From positions 62,001-126,000 of the forward strand of contig NXFV01000681.1 of NCBI GenBank assembly GCA_002803225.1: a stretch of 64,000 nt of DNA. Reading direction: 5' to 3'. Source of the DNA: Gamarada debralockiae (taxonomy: Eukaryota; Ascomycota; Leotiomycetes; Helotiales; Hyphodiscaceae). Positions 53,281 to 64,000 of this stretch are shown here, piece by piece. Below the pieces are notes generated by a model. The model searched no databases, had not been told where the DNA came from, and saw nothing but the letters and a program-made list of their open reading frames with translations. The translations under genes were made by a program, and so were the position numbers. Position 1 is the first letter of the stretch, and each line of letters opens with the position of its first letter.

Positions 53281-56200
53281 ATGTTTACTTCAATATCTCG
53301 CGGGAGGGCGAACTTCAGACCGACATATATCTGCACATCATGTTTAGCTCACATATTATCACATCCGGATCCTCAATCGGCGCGTCTAGTACTAAACCGT
53401 GAATCCTTCTCTACGACCTCAATCCATCGTCAAGCGGACAAAGAGAATGCCCCGAAGTCGTCGATAGGGAGACGGCGCGGTCGCCCGCCTGTGCCAATCT
53501 CGCATTCGAAAGATGCGCTGGCTGCTTTGAAGGAATCTCTGCTGGCTGAGGAAACTGCTTCGAAAGAGTCGAAATCGAAACCGAGGCCGAAGCCGAAGAA
53601 GAAGAAAGATGTGGATGTTGCGGATACCATCGTTGCGGATGTCTTGAAATCTGTTAAGGATGGGAAGGCATCTCGAGGCGCCAAAGAGCAATCAGTAAAG
53701 CCGAAGAAGCGTACAAAGACAGCATCTGCCAAACCACCTGAGAAATCCGCGAAGACGACTAAAAGGACGACCCCGAAGGTCACACATCCCGCAGCCCAAA
53801 ATGGTGCAGCGCCGGCAGAAGAATTACCAGAAGCTCAAATCCGCAGAACAAGTAGAAAGTCAAAAGCCAAGCCTACGGATGCTCAACGTCGAATGATCGA
53901 TGCGGTGCTTCTAGGGGCCAAGAATAAACGAGCTGCTGCGTTGGGCAAGAAGATAAACAATCATATTCATGCGATTGGCGAGAACGAAACCAGAGAGGCT
54001 CTTGTCAAGATCATTAAGGATGGCAAATTGTCCGGGGGTGATACTGTGAAGGCCGTGCGGAACATTCGATCTAAACCTCCTACTAAGCGGGGTCTCTTAA
54101 TCACAAGGGTTATTTCTAAGGAGAATCACGGCCGTGATGGCCGTGTTATCCCGTTGGTTCGGAGCATCCCAACCGAAAGTCCCCCGAAGCATAGAACTCT
54201 CAGAGAAGTGTTTCAGGACGCACATTTCAAGAGGAAATCATCTCCACCTAGGCGGCCTAGGGTTACTCGAGCCCCTACTCGAACTCCTACTCGAGGTGGC
54301 AGAAAAAAGCCCGGAGAAAACGTCGTGACTGGCCCGCTGAAGGGAGGAGGCGGATTTGAGATCAAGACTCTGGATGCTGCTGATCTGGAGTTGACACCGA
54401 TCAACAAACCACAACCTCGGGTTCCAAAACTGTGGTATGGGCTTGACAGGGTTCTGTTCAATCCCGGTGTGTATCAACTGCAAGACCCTAGATCACGAGT
54501 CTTCAATTTCGACCCATATCTGCAAACGATCATGCCCGTCAGTGAATTTGATTTCACGGCTTTGAAGAAATATATCACATCGTCTCGAGACGAAACCCTT
54601 CTAGCCACCGCGAGGGAGGAAAAGAAAAAGTACACTGGTTCAACATCCAGCACAACAGCTGCTTTGGCCCACTTCCACTTTCTTCTATCGCAGTGGCGAC
54701 CTGTTAACACAGGAATACTATCACAGAACTTTCCCGTTGAGTTCAACTCGTTCACAGCCTTGCAGCGAGGCCCGTCTGCAATTTTCCTGAGATGGAAAGA
54801 TGGAGTGTACGCCATTGACGCGGACAAGCAGTTTGACACTGCGAACATATTGAGTACACTCGGGAAGTCGATGGAGAAGCTGCTCACTCTTCCGACGGAG
54901 GATTTTGAGAAGTATCGCAAGCAGAACTCGGACCAGATTCCCATTGAGGAACGTGAGGCTGCAGAGGCCTTTAATTATACCACTATGGGCGATTTCCTAT
55001 TGAGATCGCAGCTTGATGCGCATGATCCTCGATTACCAGGTACGGGTATGTTTGATCTCAAGACTCGAGCTGTGGTTTCTATTCGTATGGACACGTCGGA
55101 GTACGAGCAGGGAATGGACTACGAGATTCGGCAACGATACGGGGAATGGGAGTCTTTCGAACGAGAGTACTACGACATGATCAGAGCTGCCTTCTTGAAG
55201 TATTCACTGCAAGTCAGGATGGGTCGCATGGACGGGATATTTGTCGCTTTCCACAATACGCAACGCATTTTCGGCTTTCAGTATATCAGCTTGCCAGAGA
55301 TGGATCTCGCCATACATGGGACTGAGGATACCACAATTGGAGATGCGGAATTTAAGCTGAGTTTGGAATTACTCAATAAGGTCCTGGATCGAGCTTCGGC
55401 CAAGTACCCTGAAAAGTCTCTTCGCCTACACTTCGAGACAAGAGGAACGGATGTCCCGTTCATGTACATCTTTGCAGAGCCTATGGAGGATGAGCAGATC
55501 ATGGAAATCCAGGAGTCCAATAAGGCTGTGATCGAGGAATTTGAAAAACGAGTTCTGGGTTTGGACAGCGAGGAGACGGAGACCGAGGAGGTAGAGGAGG
55601 AATTATCGGAGGAAGAGAAGAAGGCAGCTGAATGGGCTAGCATGAGAGCGAAGGTTGAAGAGAATATGGAAAAAGATGAGCTTGATATTGAAGAGGCAAG
55701 GGCTATTGCTGAGAGTATGATCGAGGGGAGCGACATCTTTGGATCTGAGGCCATTTCTGCGGAGGAGAAGGAAAGGCTCATCAATGAGCTCCTGGAATCG
55801 TCGGCTTTCAGTGAGGTTGAAGACGAAGAAGCGATGGTTTCGAGGGAAGAGAGAGACTCTGGGGAAGATGGGGTTGAAGGTGCTAGTGCGGACTCTGAGG
55901 ACGACGATGTGGATGAAGATGGGGATGATGTAGGAGAGGAAGATGAGGAAAGCGAAGAGGATGAGGATGGGGGAAATGAAGAGGAAGACGAGGAAGAGCA
56001 CGAACAAGAGGATGGGGAAGAGGAGGAGACAGAAGAAGTGGGCGAAGAGATGGAGGAATCTGAAAGCCTAGAAATGGCTGAAGACAAAGATCTCTTGGTG
56101 GACGAGGCACCCACTGATAACCTCACTGAGGAACCGGGAATTGAAGCATCCCAAACCCTGGACGACCACGACTCTACAGAATCTGTTGATGAAACCCACG

Positions 56201-56871
56201 GCGAGACCAACACGGATGCTGATGATAGCACAGCCACTGAGAGTGTCGAGGCTGACAGAGCCGAGCCCGATATTGTTGAAAACAAGGAACTCGCTCCGGA
56301 CGAGGCGATATTGAATAGCGACACCCAAGACTCTCTTCCCTCTTCGGAATCCATTCCATCTACCGATGGCGAGACGGAAACCTCCAAGCCAGCATGTAAC
56401 GACGCAGAAGGGTCGGAAGAAGAAGGCTATCACGACACCACCGAAGTCCTAGCCATGACGCTCACAATCCGCAACAAAGTGAACGGGCACTACGTCGACC
56501 GACCCAAGAAACTCACCTCGAAAGACAACTGGACGATCGAATACGCATTAGAGGACATACCAACAGAAGACAGAGCCCAACGCCTTTATCAAGCTTGTAA
56601 AAGACGACGGGCGAGAGCATTGAGTAGTGCGAAACGAGATGACGATAACCCGTGGAATAATCGATATTTGGAGAATTTGAGGAAGTTGAGTAGGCAGGGG
56701 AAGGAGTGGAGGGAACGGCAAAATGAGATTGATAGGGAGGGGCCACTGAAGGTTTTGGATTGGGATCAGATTAAGGAGCAGGCTGATCACTGGGCTTCGG
56801 AGAAGGATAATGGTCAGACTGGGAACAAAGAGATGGACCAAGCTGATCAAAAGGCTTGGGAGAAGAAATAG
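53281..56871 (+). CDS. PET127: Pet127-like mitochondrial RNA-processing protein
   Basis: This is a single uninterrupted frame of 1196 residues. The N-terminus is basic with a possible mitochondrial presequence (MFTSISRGRANFR), followed by a Lys-rich disordered region to about residue 330. The conserved core runs from about 370 to 760 (GLDRVLFNPGVYQLQDPRSR, FDPYLQTIMPVSEFDF, LLSQWRPVNTGILSQNF, TGMFDLKTRAVVSIR, FVAFHNTQRIFGFQYI). The DLK in that core fits the PD-(D/E)XK nuclease fold assigned to Pet127, which acts as a 5'-3' exoribonuclease in mitochondrial RNA maturation and decay. A very acidic Glu/Asp-rich tract spans about residues 755-1050, and a basic tail ends the protein. The acidic extension is long compared with yeast Pet127 (about 800 residues). 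Confidence 0.9.
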   Translation: MFTSISRGRANFRPTYICTSCLAHILSHPDPQSARLVLNRESFSTTSIHRQADKENAPKSSIGRRRGRPPVPISHSKDALAALKESLLAEETASKESKSKPRPKPKKKKDVDVADTIVADVLKSVKDGKASRGAKEQSVKPKKRTKTASAKPPEKSAKTTKRTTPKVTHPAAQNGAAPAEELPEAQIRRTSRKSKAKPTDAQRRMIDAVLLGAKNKRAAALGKKINNHIHAIGENETREALVKIIKDGKLSGGDTVKAVRNIRSKPPTKRGLLITRVISKENHGRDGRVIPLVRSIPTESPPKHRTLREVFQDAHFKRKSSPPRRPRVTRAPTRTPTRGGRKKPGENVVTGPLKGGGGFEIKTLDAADLELTPINKPQPRVPKLWYGLDRVLFNPGVYQLQDPRSRVFNFDPYLQTIMPVSEFDFTALKKYITSSRDETLLATAREEKKKYTGSTSSTTAALAHFHFLLSQWRPVNTGILSQNFPVEFNSFTALQRGPSAIFLRWKDGVYAIDADKQFDTANILSTLGKSMEKLLTLPTEDFEKYRKQNSDQIPIEEREAAEAFNYTTMGDFLLRSQLDAHDPRLPGTGMFDLKTRAVVSIRMDTSEYEQGMDYEIRQRYGEWESFEREYYDMIRAAFLKYSLQVRMGRMDGIFVAFHNTQRIFGFQYISLPEMDLAIHGTEDTTIGDAEFKLSLELLNKVLDRASAKYPEKSLRLHFETRGTDVPFMYIFAEPMEDEQIMEIQESNKAVIEEFEKRVLGLDSEETETEEVEEELSEEEKKAAEWASMRAKVEENMEKDELDIEEARAIAESMIEGSDIFGSEAISAEEKERLINELLESSAFSEVEDEEAMVSREERDSGEDGVEGASADSEDDDVDEDGDDVGEEDEESEEDEDGGNEEEDEEEHEQEDGEEEETEEVGEEMEESESLEMAEDKDLLVDEAPTDNLTEEPGIEASQTLDDHDSTESVDETHGETNTDADDSTATESVEADRAEPDIVENKELAPDEAILNSDTQDSLPSSESIPSTDGETETSKPACNDAEGSEEEGYHDTTEVLAMTLTIRNKVNGHYVDRPKKLTSKDNWTIEYALEDIPTEDRAQRLYQACKRRRARALSSAKRDDDNPWNNRYLENLRKLSRQGKEWRERQNEIDREGPLKVLDWDQIKEQADHWASEKDNGQTGNKEMDQADQKAWEKK

Positions 56872-58096
56872 TAATAAGTTTACTTTGTAGAATTATAGGA
56901 CTGTAGAATATCGCATTGGCTACCGAGCAGGAGCCAGGTAGAGATAGAGAGAAATGCACAACAACAATCATCGCTCCCAAGCTTCTCGCTTCACCAAAGT
57001 CTAAAGGGGCTCCACCTCACAAGTAGTCAAACAAGCGTTTTGCAACGCAGCCTCAACCGACTACGAAACTATCCCTTAGTATTCAGATCTCAGAAAGCGG
57101 CTGGCACTATTCACCAAGTACCTACGTCGGCGTGATATAGGCTTTTACAAGCCAATCCCTAGCATCCCGAATTTCCACGACGTGTTGACTCGTATAACGG
57201 TACGAAGCTCTGAAGGGTGGCGCATAGTGCCACCGCACTTCCAAGTTCAGCCACATTCCCGAAGACCTGCGGACCGCTGACATCGCGCCTGCATACGTAT
57301 CCGGCTTCTACATCAGTCTAGAAAGTATGGGACACGAGTGAGTATGTACAGTAATAATGTGGCAGCATTTACACTGCCACAGCGCAAATGATGATCTGAA
57401 GCACCTACGACGAAGATCTCACACCGCTTCGTACGCTCGGATATGGAGGGAGGGAAGGAGGGATGCCGACCACGAAGAGATTAGATCGCCAAGACTTTTG
57501 TGAACTGAAGGGTCCAACCTTCCTAGCTTACAGCAGCGAACAAGATAAGCATTGCAAGCCTCTCAACGGGCATCAGCACAAAAGGTCAGGAAAATAATCA
57601 TCCGTGCTCCCAAGCCTAACAGCGTAGTTCTGACGTCTCTACCGATATAAAAAGCCTCAATAATAATAGATAAAGTTTGAAAGCCAATTCAATGCGTGAA
57701 TATTATGGTTTTCGATTGCGACGAATCATGCATCCTAAGAAAACCACCCGTACTGTAGCTAGAAGGCTCCCCTGGGTTCCAAACTGAACCAATCTCACAC
57801 CCGGCATGCTGTGCCGAATCGAGGGTGCTTGTAAGCAACTACGTTGTAAGACACGCGTCGATTGGGCAACGAGCTGCGCCTTGTAGAGTACGTTGTAACA
57901 CACTCCCTGCTAATCTCAAATACCCCGACCTCAGCTTGTGTGAGGTCATGAGTTTAAAACCCTTTGATCTCCCCGAGCCAGCCTTGTTCTTTTGTTGTCT
58001 CCCTCTCTCCGTCAGCCAAACAGACATTCTCTCAACCATCTCCAATACAACAACGCAAAATACACATATCGCAAAGATATAATCAAATTAGTCAAA
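56872..58096. other. Intergenic stretch, 1.2 kb
   Basis: No ORF with recognisable content is seen and no tRNA-like A/B box pair was found. The right end is a CT-rich promoter for the small gene at 58097. Confidence 0.45.
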
Positions 58097-58490
58097 ATGC
58101 CTGCCCAAGAAGTCAACCAACCTCAACCCCAGCAAATGGAGATGCCCGCTCAAGATGCTTCCCGTGTCGCCGAACAACCCGTACGTCCTCCCTCACCTTT
58201 GCCCCCCACTTCCCCCAACTCGCAACATGCAAACTAATGAATTGCAGCGCCAAACTGAGCAAATGACCGCTGAGCCCGTTTCGATGCGCGGTGGTGGAGA
58301 GGGTGGTGATATCTGCTGCGGCATGTAAGTCCTAGTCCCGCCGTTACCTCCAGCAAACTTCCTCTGCTCGAATTATATTTCTCGAGTCTCGTGAAAAGCA
58401 AACATTTGATAAGGAGCAAACAAAGCTAATACTTGATCAAATAGTTGCGCTGGTCTCGCCTGCTTCGAGTGCCTCGAATGCTGCTGCTAA
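58097..58490 (+). CDS. Small CYSTM-like Cys-rich tail protein
   Basis: Three exons (58097-58180, 58248-58324, 58445-58490) give 68 residues. The N-terminal two thirds are hydrophilic and Gln/Pro/Glu-rich (MPAQEVNQPQPQQMEMPAQD). A Gly-rich linker (MRGGGEGGD) leads to a terminal cluster of seven cysteines (ICCGICAGLACFECLECCC). A polar tail with a short hydrophobic Cys-rich C-terminus is the pattern of CYSTM-type tail-anchored stress proteins, where the cysteines may be palmitoylated or bind metal. All three exons are needed to reach the Cys cluster. The family assignment is by pattern. Confidence 0.78.
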
Positions 58491-59494
58491 GCGTCTCGCA
58501 TGACGAATGGATGAACGGATTGGACGTATACCCCGGGGAGACACAATCTGTTCGCATGCAGGATGGAGCAATCGTTGATTTGGTTTCGGTCGGAAGGGAT
58601 AGGATAGGCTAATTGGAATTAATGCTGGAGGAATCCTTCACTTCTGTGCTGCGATGCTTTTGTGTGGCTACGCTGGTTTATGGAATGGAATGAATTTCGA
58701 TGAGATTTCTCTCCCACTACGTTTAATATCTTGTAAACCTGAGATCCAGTGATTTATTCATTTCTTATCCTTTGCGATTTATGTCTCGAGTTTTTCGTCC
58801 TCAAAGTTTTTTGGGGTATTCTCAATTGCTGCAAGTCATTCCCTTACACTGATTGGCACGCTGCTTCTCTCCAGACCTCATACCACCTACCATACCATCA
58901 GAACAAAGCCATCACGCAATGCAACAATTTGTGTGGGGATTATCTGTGGCTTGTACAAAATACTATGGGGTAAAGTGGCTTGACCAGGGAGAGCTGCTCA
59001 GCCCCTCCGCTCGAGCTGAAAATCAAGCCCAAAGGATGCGTATTTTTCCGCGTAAGCTACATGTGGCTTACCATTTTCAGTCCATGGAGTCCTCGTGTTC
59101 GAAAATTATGAAGGAAGAAATAGAAATGGAAATGCGATCTACTTCAGAGTTATTGTGCGTAATTGGGGGAAGCCTTGCGATCAGCAAAGAAAGCCTAACG
59201 TGGGTTTCTCCCTGAATGGACTTGTTGAAAAGGGGACAGGGGACTTTGAAGGAGCTAAACGGCGGTCGATGATTGGAAACCGGCGTTGAGATTGAGAGAA
59301 CATCCTGCGTGACGAATTGGAAACGCAAGCTGAGTTATCTTTCTATTTTCAGAGAGTAAAAGAAAGTACGGTATTGACTGGGAAAGGGCGCAATGGACAA
59401 TAAGTAGAATGGATTCCAATCGCTGTTCATTCCAAGTCAGGAATCACAAAAGATACTCTCAAATGCATTGGTAAAGGGGTCATTTTCATCACAA
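58491..59494. other. Intergenic stretch, 1 kb
   Basis: An ORF at 58853-59215 (+, 120 codons) is open but has no recognisable feature. It faces the 3' end of the Rpa49 gene. Otherwise nothing was seen. Confidence 0.4.
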
Positions 59495-60950
59495 CTACCT
59501 CGCTCTCCTCCCAAAAGGAACCTTAGGAAACTCCAACGGCAACTTCAACTTCGCAATCTTCCTCTGCGCCGCAGTAGCTTTATCCAGTCCCATCTCCTTC
59601 TTCATAGCATCCGGCAGCGCCGTCGTCTTCGCTCCAATCTCATGGAAATACTGCGACATGCCCTTTAAATCCAGCCTCAAGTCTGCTTGCAAATCATACA
59701 TATCCACAGTATAATTATCTATCAGACAAGCCAAGGCACAAATATGCGTAGTCAGAAGATCGGATTGGTATTTGCTCATGAAGCCGTCGGTTGAGAAATC
59801 CCTTCGTACGTGTTCGATTACTGCTTCGGGCATTCCGCCTGCGATTCTCTTCATTCCGTCTCGTTTTGGTAGGGATCTTGAATGCCCGAATTGTTTCGGT
59901 TTAGAAGATATGTGAAGGTCGATCAGAAGAAGCAGATATCGTAGGATCCTAAGTTTCTCGGGGTTCGAAGAGACTTTCTGGATCCGGTTCGCGACGTATT
60001 CCGACTTGACGATAATCTCCTTCTTCGCTTTGATAGCTTGCTGCCAATCCAACACAGGAACAACCTTCAGAATCTCCACCCCAATCAAATTGTCGACTGT
60101 GTAGACGTCTTTGATATCCGTTGCGTCCAGGTTCGCCTTTGGTCGTGGTTTACTCGCTTCCGCTTCCGCAGCAAGCTGATCTCGAGTGGCCATGCCTTCT
60201 GTATCCTTGGCCATAGAAGCAATCATTGCTTGCGCCGCTGCATCCATCTTCCCAGGCTGGCCGCCTCGAGCAGAAATGGCGTTCTCGGTGACGGAGGCAA
60301 TGGCTTTCTTCGCTTTCTTCGTGCCGAATGCTTGGCCTAGGTTGTTTCGTTGATCTCTCATACTCTGTAGCCATCTCGTTAACATTGATCCTCCAGGTCA
60401 GATCTGTAACTACTTACTCCAGAGACTTGATCCTCAGCCGTAGCTTGATGTGCCCTCACAACCCCTCTCACCACCATCTTCCTTGCCTCCATAACCTCCA
60501 ACTTGCCGGTTTCGGGATCATAAACTCCTACATAATGCTTTAGCAGCGCGTTGGCTCCTGCTGTTTCTTCTTCCCGTGCCGTATAGTCGAGCTTAGGATG
60601 TGCGTTTGAATGTAGGAGGAGTTCGGTGGTTGCGATGGGACCGCGTGCTTTTTTCTGGGAAGCATTTCTGCGGGGTTTGGTATATGGTTTGAGAGGAATT
60701 GATGATGGGAGGGAAAATCCTGGCGTTGATGCTGGGAAGAGGTTAGCAGGTGCTCAAACTCAAATGAGGAGGAATTCAAAAATTATCTTGTAGGGTAGTC
60801 TTGCATACCTATGATCGGTACCCATTGATCACCATCTCGAAGAGATATCTTGATTTTTCTATCTTCCTCAATTGCTACCTTTTTGCTCGGTCTCGAGGAA
60901 CCGTCTGTGTTCTTCTTACGCTTCTTGCCCTTATCGACTGTGTCCGCCAT
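59495..60950 (-). CDS. RPA49: RNA polymerase I subunit Rpa49 (A49)
   Basis: Three exons (60809-60950, 60418-60731, 59495-60364) give 441 residues. The N-terminal dimerisation module starts after a Lys-rich leader (MADTVDKGKKRKKN) and has FSLPSSIPLKPYTKPR and KLDYTAREEE followed by HYVGVYDPETGKLEVMEARK. The C-terminal tandem winged-helix part has SEYVANRIQKVSSNPEKLRI, LRYLLLLIDL and RDFSTDGFMSKYQSDLLTTH. Length and order match the yeast A49 subunit (415 residues). With A34.5 it forms the TFIIE/TFIIF-like module of Pol I and supports rRNA promoter escape and elongation. Confidence 0.93.
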
Positions 60951-61655
60951 TTTGAAAATGTTTGAGGGAGTGTTGCAGAGAATATTTGTTCTGAAGGCCC
61001 TTGAAATTCGTAAACGTTTTTTCTGCACACTTCTTGCCTGATCCGCAAGGCTGGCCAGCGTCTCGGACCCAGAGAACAAGGGTTGGAGCTTTAGAGAACT
61101 ATGAAGGTAAGAAGGAGAAATGCAGGCAGTCTGATGGACTCCCTAGTGTTACGATGATGGTTTGGGGGACACTCAATGCCATGGTTGTTGCATCTCATGA
61201 TATTCGGAGCCAACAAGCCGTGGCGGGGTAGCTGGGCAAGATTTTCACTTTCGTCACGGCAATGATGGAACCAATTTGTGAAGTGGCACTTCTTTTCTCA
61301 TTCAATTCAGGCAATTGAAGTCGACGGTATCTAGCATCTGAGGCAGCCTTCCTCCCATCGCTTCCTGTTCGCAAATCCTCAATGTACAATTCGATAATGC
61401 TTTTGACCGATCCTGCATCCTTCCAAGCCATGCCCTCAAATGCCAAAGACTACGCGTCATCAATCTGCTCTGCTCCTTGAACACCCAGCTGCCATTGAAC
61501 ATATCGGTAGTGATCCAAAGTGTGCATGCGTTCCGGAATGCTGAAAAAGGTGTAGACGTTGATGCGGGAGATGGCGTAGACGAGGAGGTTATGTTGTCAT
61601 GACGGTGTGGTTCGAGAGGTAGAAGTGATCGAGATCGAGTTGTTATGGGAGTGAT
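60951..61655. other. Intergenic stretch Rpa49 / eL41
   Basis: This is the promoter of Rpa49 on the left. Minus-strand ORFs at 61195-61502 have no recognisable content. It probably also includes the 3' untranslated region of the eL41 transcript. Confidence 0.45.
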
Positions 61656-61813
61656 TTACTTGCTATGGAGGGGTCAGCCAAAGATTCGCAACAAAGAAAC
61701 TGAAGAGATGATCGACGAGGTCGGAGATGTGGGTAAACTTACGATCTTGCACGAGTCTTGCGGCGCTTTCTCTTGAGTCGGCGAACGCGCTTCTTGCGCC
61801 ATTTCGCCCGCAT
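61656..61813 (-). CDS. RPL41: 60S ribosomal protein eL41 (25 residues)
   Basis: Two exons (61743-61813 and 61656-61662) encode the 25-residue, almost entirely basic peptide beginning MRAKWRKKRVRRLKRKRRK and ending TRARSK. This is the invariant eL41 sequence, the smallest eukaryotic ribosomal protein, which bridges the two subunits. The second exon holds only seven bases: one base of the Ser codon, the Lys codon and the stop. The gene is far too short for usual ORF cut-offs and is easily missed. Confidence 0.95.
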
Positions 61814-62145
61814 CTTGTCGAGTGGTTGATCGAGAAAATGCGTGTGGTGGTTTGAAGTTGGTTGAAAAAGACAAATGGGTTCTTTGACGAAATCTTAAGA
61901 AGTATTGTTGGTGGGCTCTCTCGCTTAGGGCTTGATGCTCTAGCTGTTTTAGGCTAGCTATCACCCTTTCCTAATTAGTGGACCGGCACCAGTTCGCGCG
62001 ACATCTCGAGGCTCCAGGTCAACTCACACCTCACAAAATTTCATGGTCAATCAAGGATCAATTGGGTGGCCAGTACCCATCGGAGTTGCTATAGTCTCTC
62101 TGTTACTTCTACTAACCTCTCTATACTAATCACATCCTTTGCAGT
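61814..62145. promoter_or_regulatory. Divergent region eL41 / FHA kinase
   Basis: This is the upstream region of two divergent genes. A CTAAT branch and TTTGCAG acceptor immediately precede the kinase ATG at 62146, so the kinase transcript probably has a 5' untranslated intron here. Confidence 0.4.
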
Positions 62146-64000
62146 ATGTCTCAAGAAACGACTCAAGGTCTCACACAGTCCCAATCCGAGATCGAGAACG
62201 ATCTTGAAGATCCTCAAGAGGACCCCGAAGACAATATCGAATGTATTGCCACGCTGGGTTTTGAATGTCTTGATGATGACGAGAAGCAAGGTTAGTGTAA
62301 TCACGCTTTTCTTTTTTTCTATTCAATCCTCTCATTTCCTAATCCACTTCATCCAGAGTTTGCCATCTACCCTGGCGACGAAATCCGTGTTGGCCGAGAG
62401 TTCCATCTTGAACCGCCATCGTCCAGGAAGACTCTCAAGAACTTTGCGATCCATGATGGAAGAGTCTCCAAAAGACACTTCCGCATTTATTGCATCATTT
62501 ATGAGCAAAAGAAGAGTTACGAGACGCAGACTGGACCGCTGCCTTTGGTGTACTGTGAAGACCTCGAGTCTACCAACGGAACATGGGTCAACGGCCTTTT
62601 GATCGGCATCATAGGAAAGGAAAAAGTTGCCCATCTACTCTGCGACGGAGATGTGATTGAGATTCGTCCAAACTGGAGGTTTACCTTTCACCAGTCAAAT
62701 CACCAGATGATCTTCCCCACCAGTATCCAGTCAAGGGATATGGAGGTATGTCACGGCTTGCCCTCTTCCGGCAGCAACCTCCCATTGATGTTTCTTAGCA
62801 CTTTCTTGATCAATTTACTGTCTCCGATCGAATACTTGGATCTGGCAAGTTCGGGAATGTGTACCTAGCCACAGAGCTTTCGACGAATAAGCAGATCGCT
62901 TGCAAAGTCGTCGACTTGGACTTGGCCGTGCGAAGTGTGTCGGAGAATCGCCCAGATCATTCCGGCACTGGCCACGATTGGAAATCAGGACGGGAGTTGG
63001 CTAAAAAGAATAGGAGGAAGGTTCTGCTGGAGATTGAAATCCTCTCCAAACTGACGCATGTAAGTTTGAAACTTACCTTCCATTGCCGAATTTTATCTAA
63101 GACTTTCAGCCCAATATTATCAATATCAAGAAAGCTTTCTGTTCAAATTATGCCTTGTACGTTGTCCCTTTCCTTGGATAGGAGCACGACTGATTCCTAT
63201 GAGATACATTTTCACGGACCTCGCAACAGCAGGCGACCTCTTCTCTTACGCTCAGTCTCATGGTGGGCATCTTGACGATTACAATACCCGTGTTGTTACC
63301 AAGCAGATTGCTCTGGCCCTGGAGTATGTACATTCGCAGGGTATTGCTCACCGAGACATCAAGCAAGAAAACGTCCTCGTCACAACTACAGATTTCGGTG
63401 GCCGTGTTCTGTTGACAGACTTTGGTTTTGCGACATACACCAACACTTTCAATGGTAGAATGCTATCGAAAGTAGGCACGGAGGGCTTTGTTGCACCGTA
63501 AGTCGTTTCGTTGGACCCTGGTTGACTTAGCTCACGCTTAGAAGTGAGGTAGAAAATGTTGAAAAATTATCTGTAGGATACACCAAGGCTGCGGATATGT
63601 GGTCTTTGGGAGTAATGACTGCATCTCTTTTGACAGGCGCGCTGATAATACCTCGGGAGGAACTCTCTCAACTCAGTCAAAGTGAGTCTTTCTGTGCTGA
63701 ATCTCTTCAATGGGGCGAGTGATTACTGACTTCCTATCTTCAACAGTTGAGATTGCAGACCGCTTCCTCGGAGTTGGTGACAGCTACGCCAGGCACCAAT
63801 GGGTTAACATGCCTCCGAGAGCTCTTGGGTTTATTCGTAAACTCTTGGTCATCGACGCAGAGGAACGTATGACTGCAGCTGAGGCTGTTATCCATTCTTG
63901 GTACATGAAGCCGGCGAGTGAAGCACAAGCATTGGAAGATGGCCTTCAAAGAACCAACAGATTCTGGAAACGGCGCGAAATAACCAGTGATGAAGTCGTC
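62146..64000 (+). CDS. FHA-domain checkpoint-type kinase (Chk2/Cds1/Mek1), 3' truncated
   Basis: Seven exons are seen before the window ends: 62146-62290, 62357-62745, 62799-63059, 63110-63156, 63204-63497, 63542-63681, 63747->64000. The N-terminus has clustered TQ/SQ sites (MSQETTQGLTQSQS), possible ATM/ATR targets. The FHA domain follows (IYPGDEIRVGRE, VSKRHFRIY, LESTNGTWVNG). The kinase domain starts ILGSGKFGNVYLA and has the VAIK-type Lys (IACKVVDLD), the catalytic loop HRDIKQEN, DFGFA, the activation-segment end GTEGFVAP and MWSLGVM. FHA plus kinase is the layout of Chk2/Rad53/Cds1 and of meiotic Mek1. With one FHA domain it fits Cds1 or Mek1; the missing C-terminus prevents a decision. 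It acts in DNA-damage or meiotic checkpoint signalling. Confidence 0.88.

Noticed and set aside
55278..56387. 369-codon Ser-rich minus-strand ORF opposite Pet127
   Set aside because: It is the antisense shadow of the acidic GAA/GAG-rich tract, with no family content.

Overview
The window is nuclear DNA of a filamentous ascomycete (Pezizomycotina). The evidence is many short introns (about 45-75 nt, GT-AG, often with a CTAAC/CTAAT branch site), fungal-only families (UstYa/DUF3328 proteins, a bZIP-ankyrin regulator, a Pet127-like protein, a large CorA-like protein) and RIP-like AT-rich intergenic DNA. A helotialean relative is a guess only. Coding positions were obtained by reading splice sites and checking that exon sums keep the frame. 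They are predictions, not transcript-supported models.

Left part (1-15.5 kb): an accessory cluster and the most interesting part of the window. Seven UstYa-like genes lie within about 12 kb (521-1596 +, 1808-2597 -, 5187-6276 +, 7292-8395 -, 8894-9897 -, 10252-11090 +, 11504-12332 +). They accompany two short signal-peptide genes: one cut by the left edge (<1-58 -) and one complete 67-residue ORF (4499-4702 -). UstYa proteins oxidatively cyclise ribosomally made peptides in fungi (ustiloxin, phomopsin, asperipin and victorin type pathways). The small secreted ORFs are therefore candidate precursor peptides. At 14142-15451 lies a bZIP-basic-region plus ankyrin protein without a leucine zipper. 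This is the architecture of TOXE, the regulator of the HC-toxin cluster. TGAC-type half-sites, including a shared TGACATG, occur in several cluster promoters. One UstYa homologue (10252-11090) has lost every histidine of both HxxHC motifs. Repeat-rich DNA, a mariner-like transposase relic and an MFS transporter relic lie in and beside the cluster.

Middle (16-33 kb): ribosomal protein L10a (17840-18680 -), a small secreted Cys-rich protein (19419-19869 -), a Myb/SANT-like protein (21641-22735 +), a divergent 14-3-3 protein (24203-25275 -), long gene-poor stretches, a decayed secreted alpha/beta hydrolase (about 29140-29721 -) and a fungal transcription-factor-like protein (30769-32595 +).

Right part (33-64 kb): mostly conserved single-copy genes. 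They are a 12-exon CorA-like membrane protein, a secreted-type FAD oxidase, an MHYT hybrid histidine kinase, replication factor C subunit Rfc4, a small membrane protein, an Eht1/Eeb1-like hydrolase, the Mau2/Scc4 cohesin loader, Pet127, a Cys-rich CYSTM-like protein, RNA polymerase I subunit Rpa49, ribosomal protein eL41 and a 3'-truncated FHA-domain protein kinase. The peptide cluster probably extends left of position 1. No methyltransferase, tyrosinase, S41 protease or flavin monooxygenase of the dikaritin type is visible inside the window.
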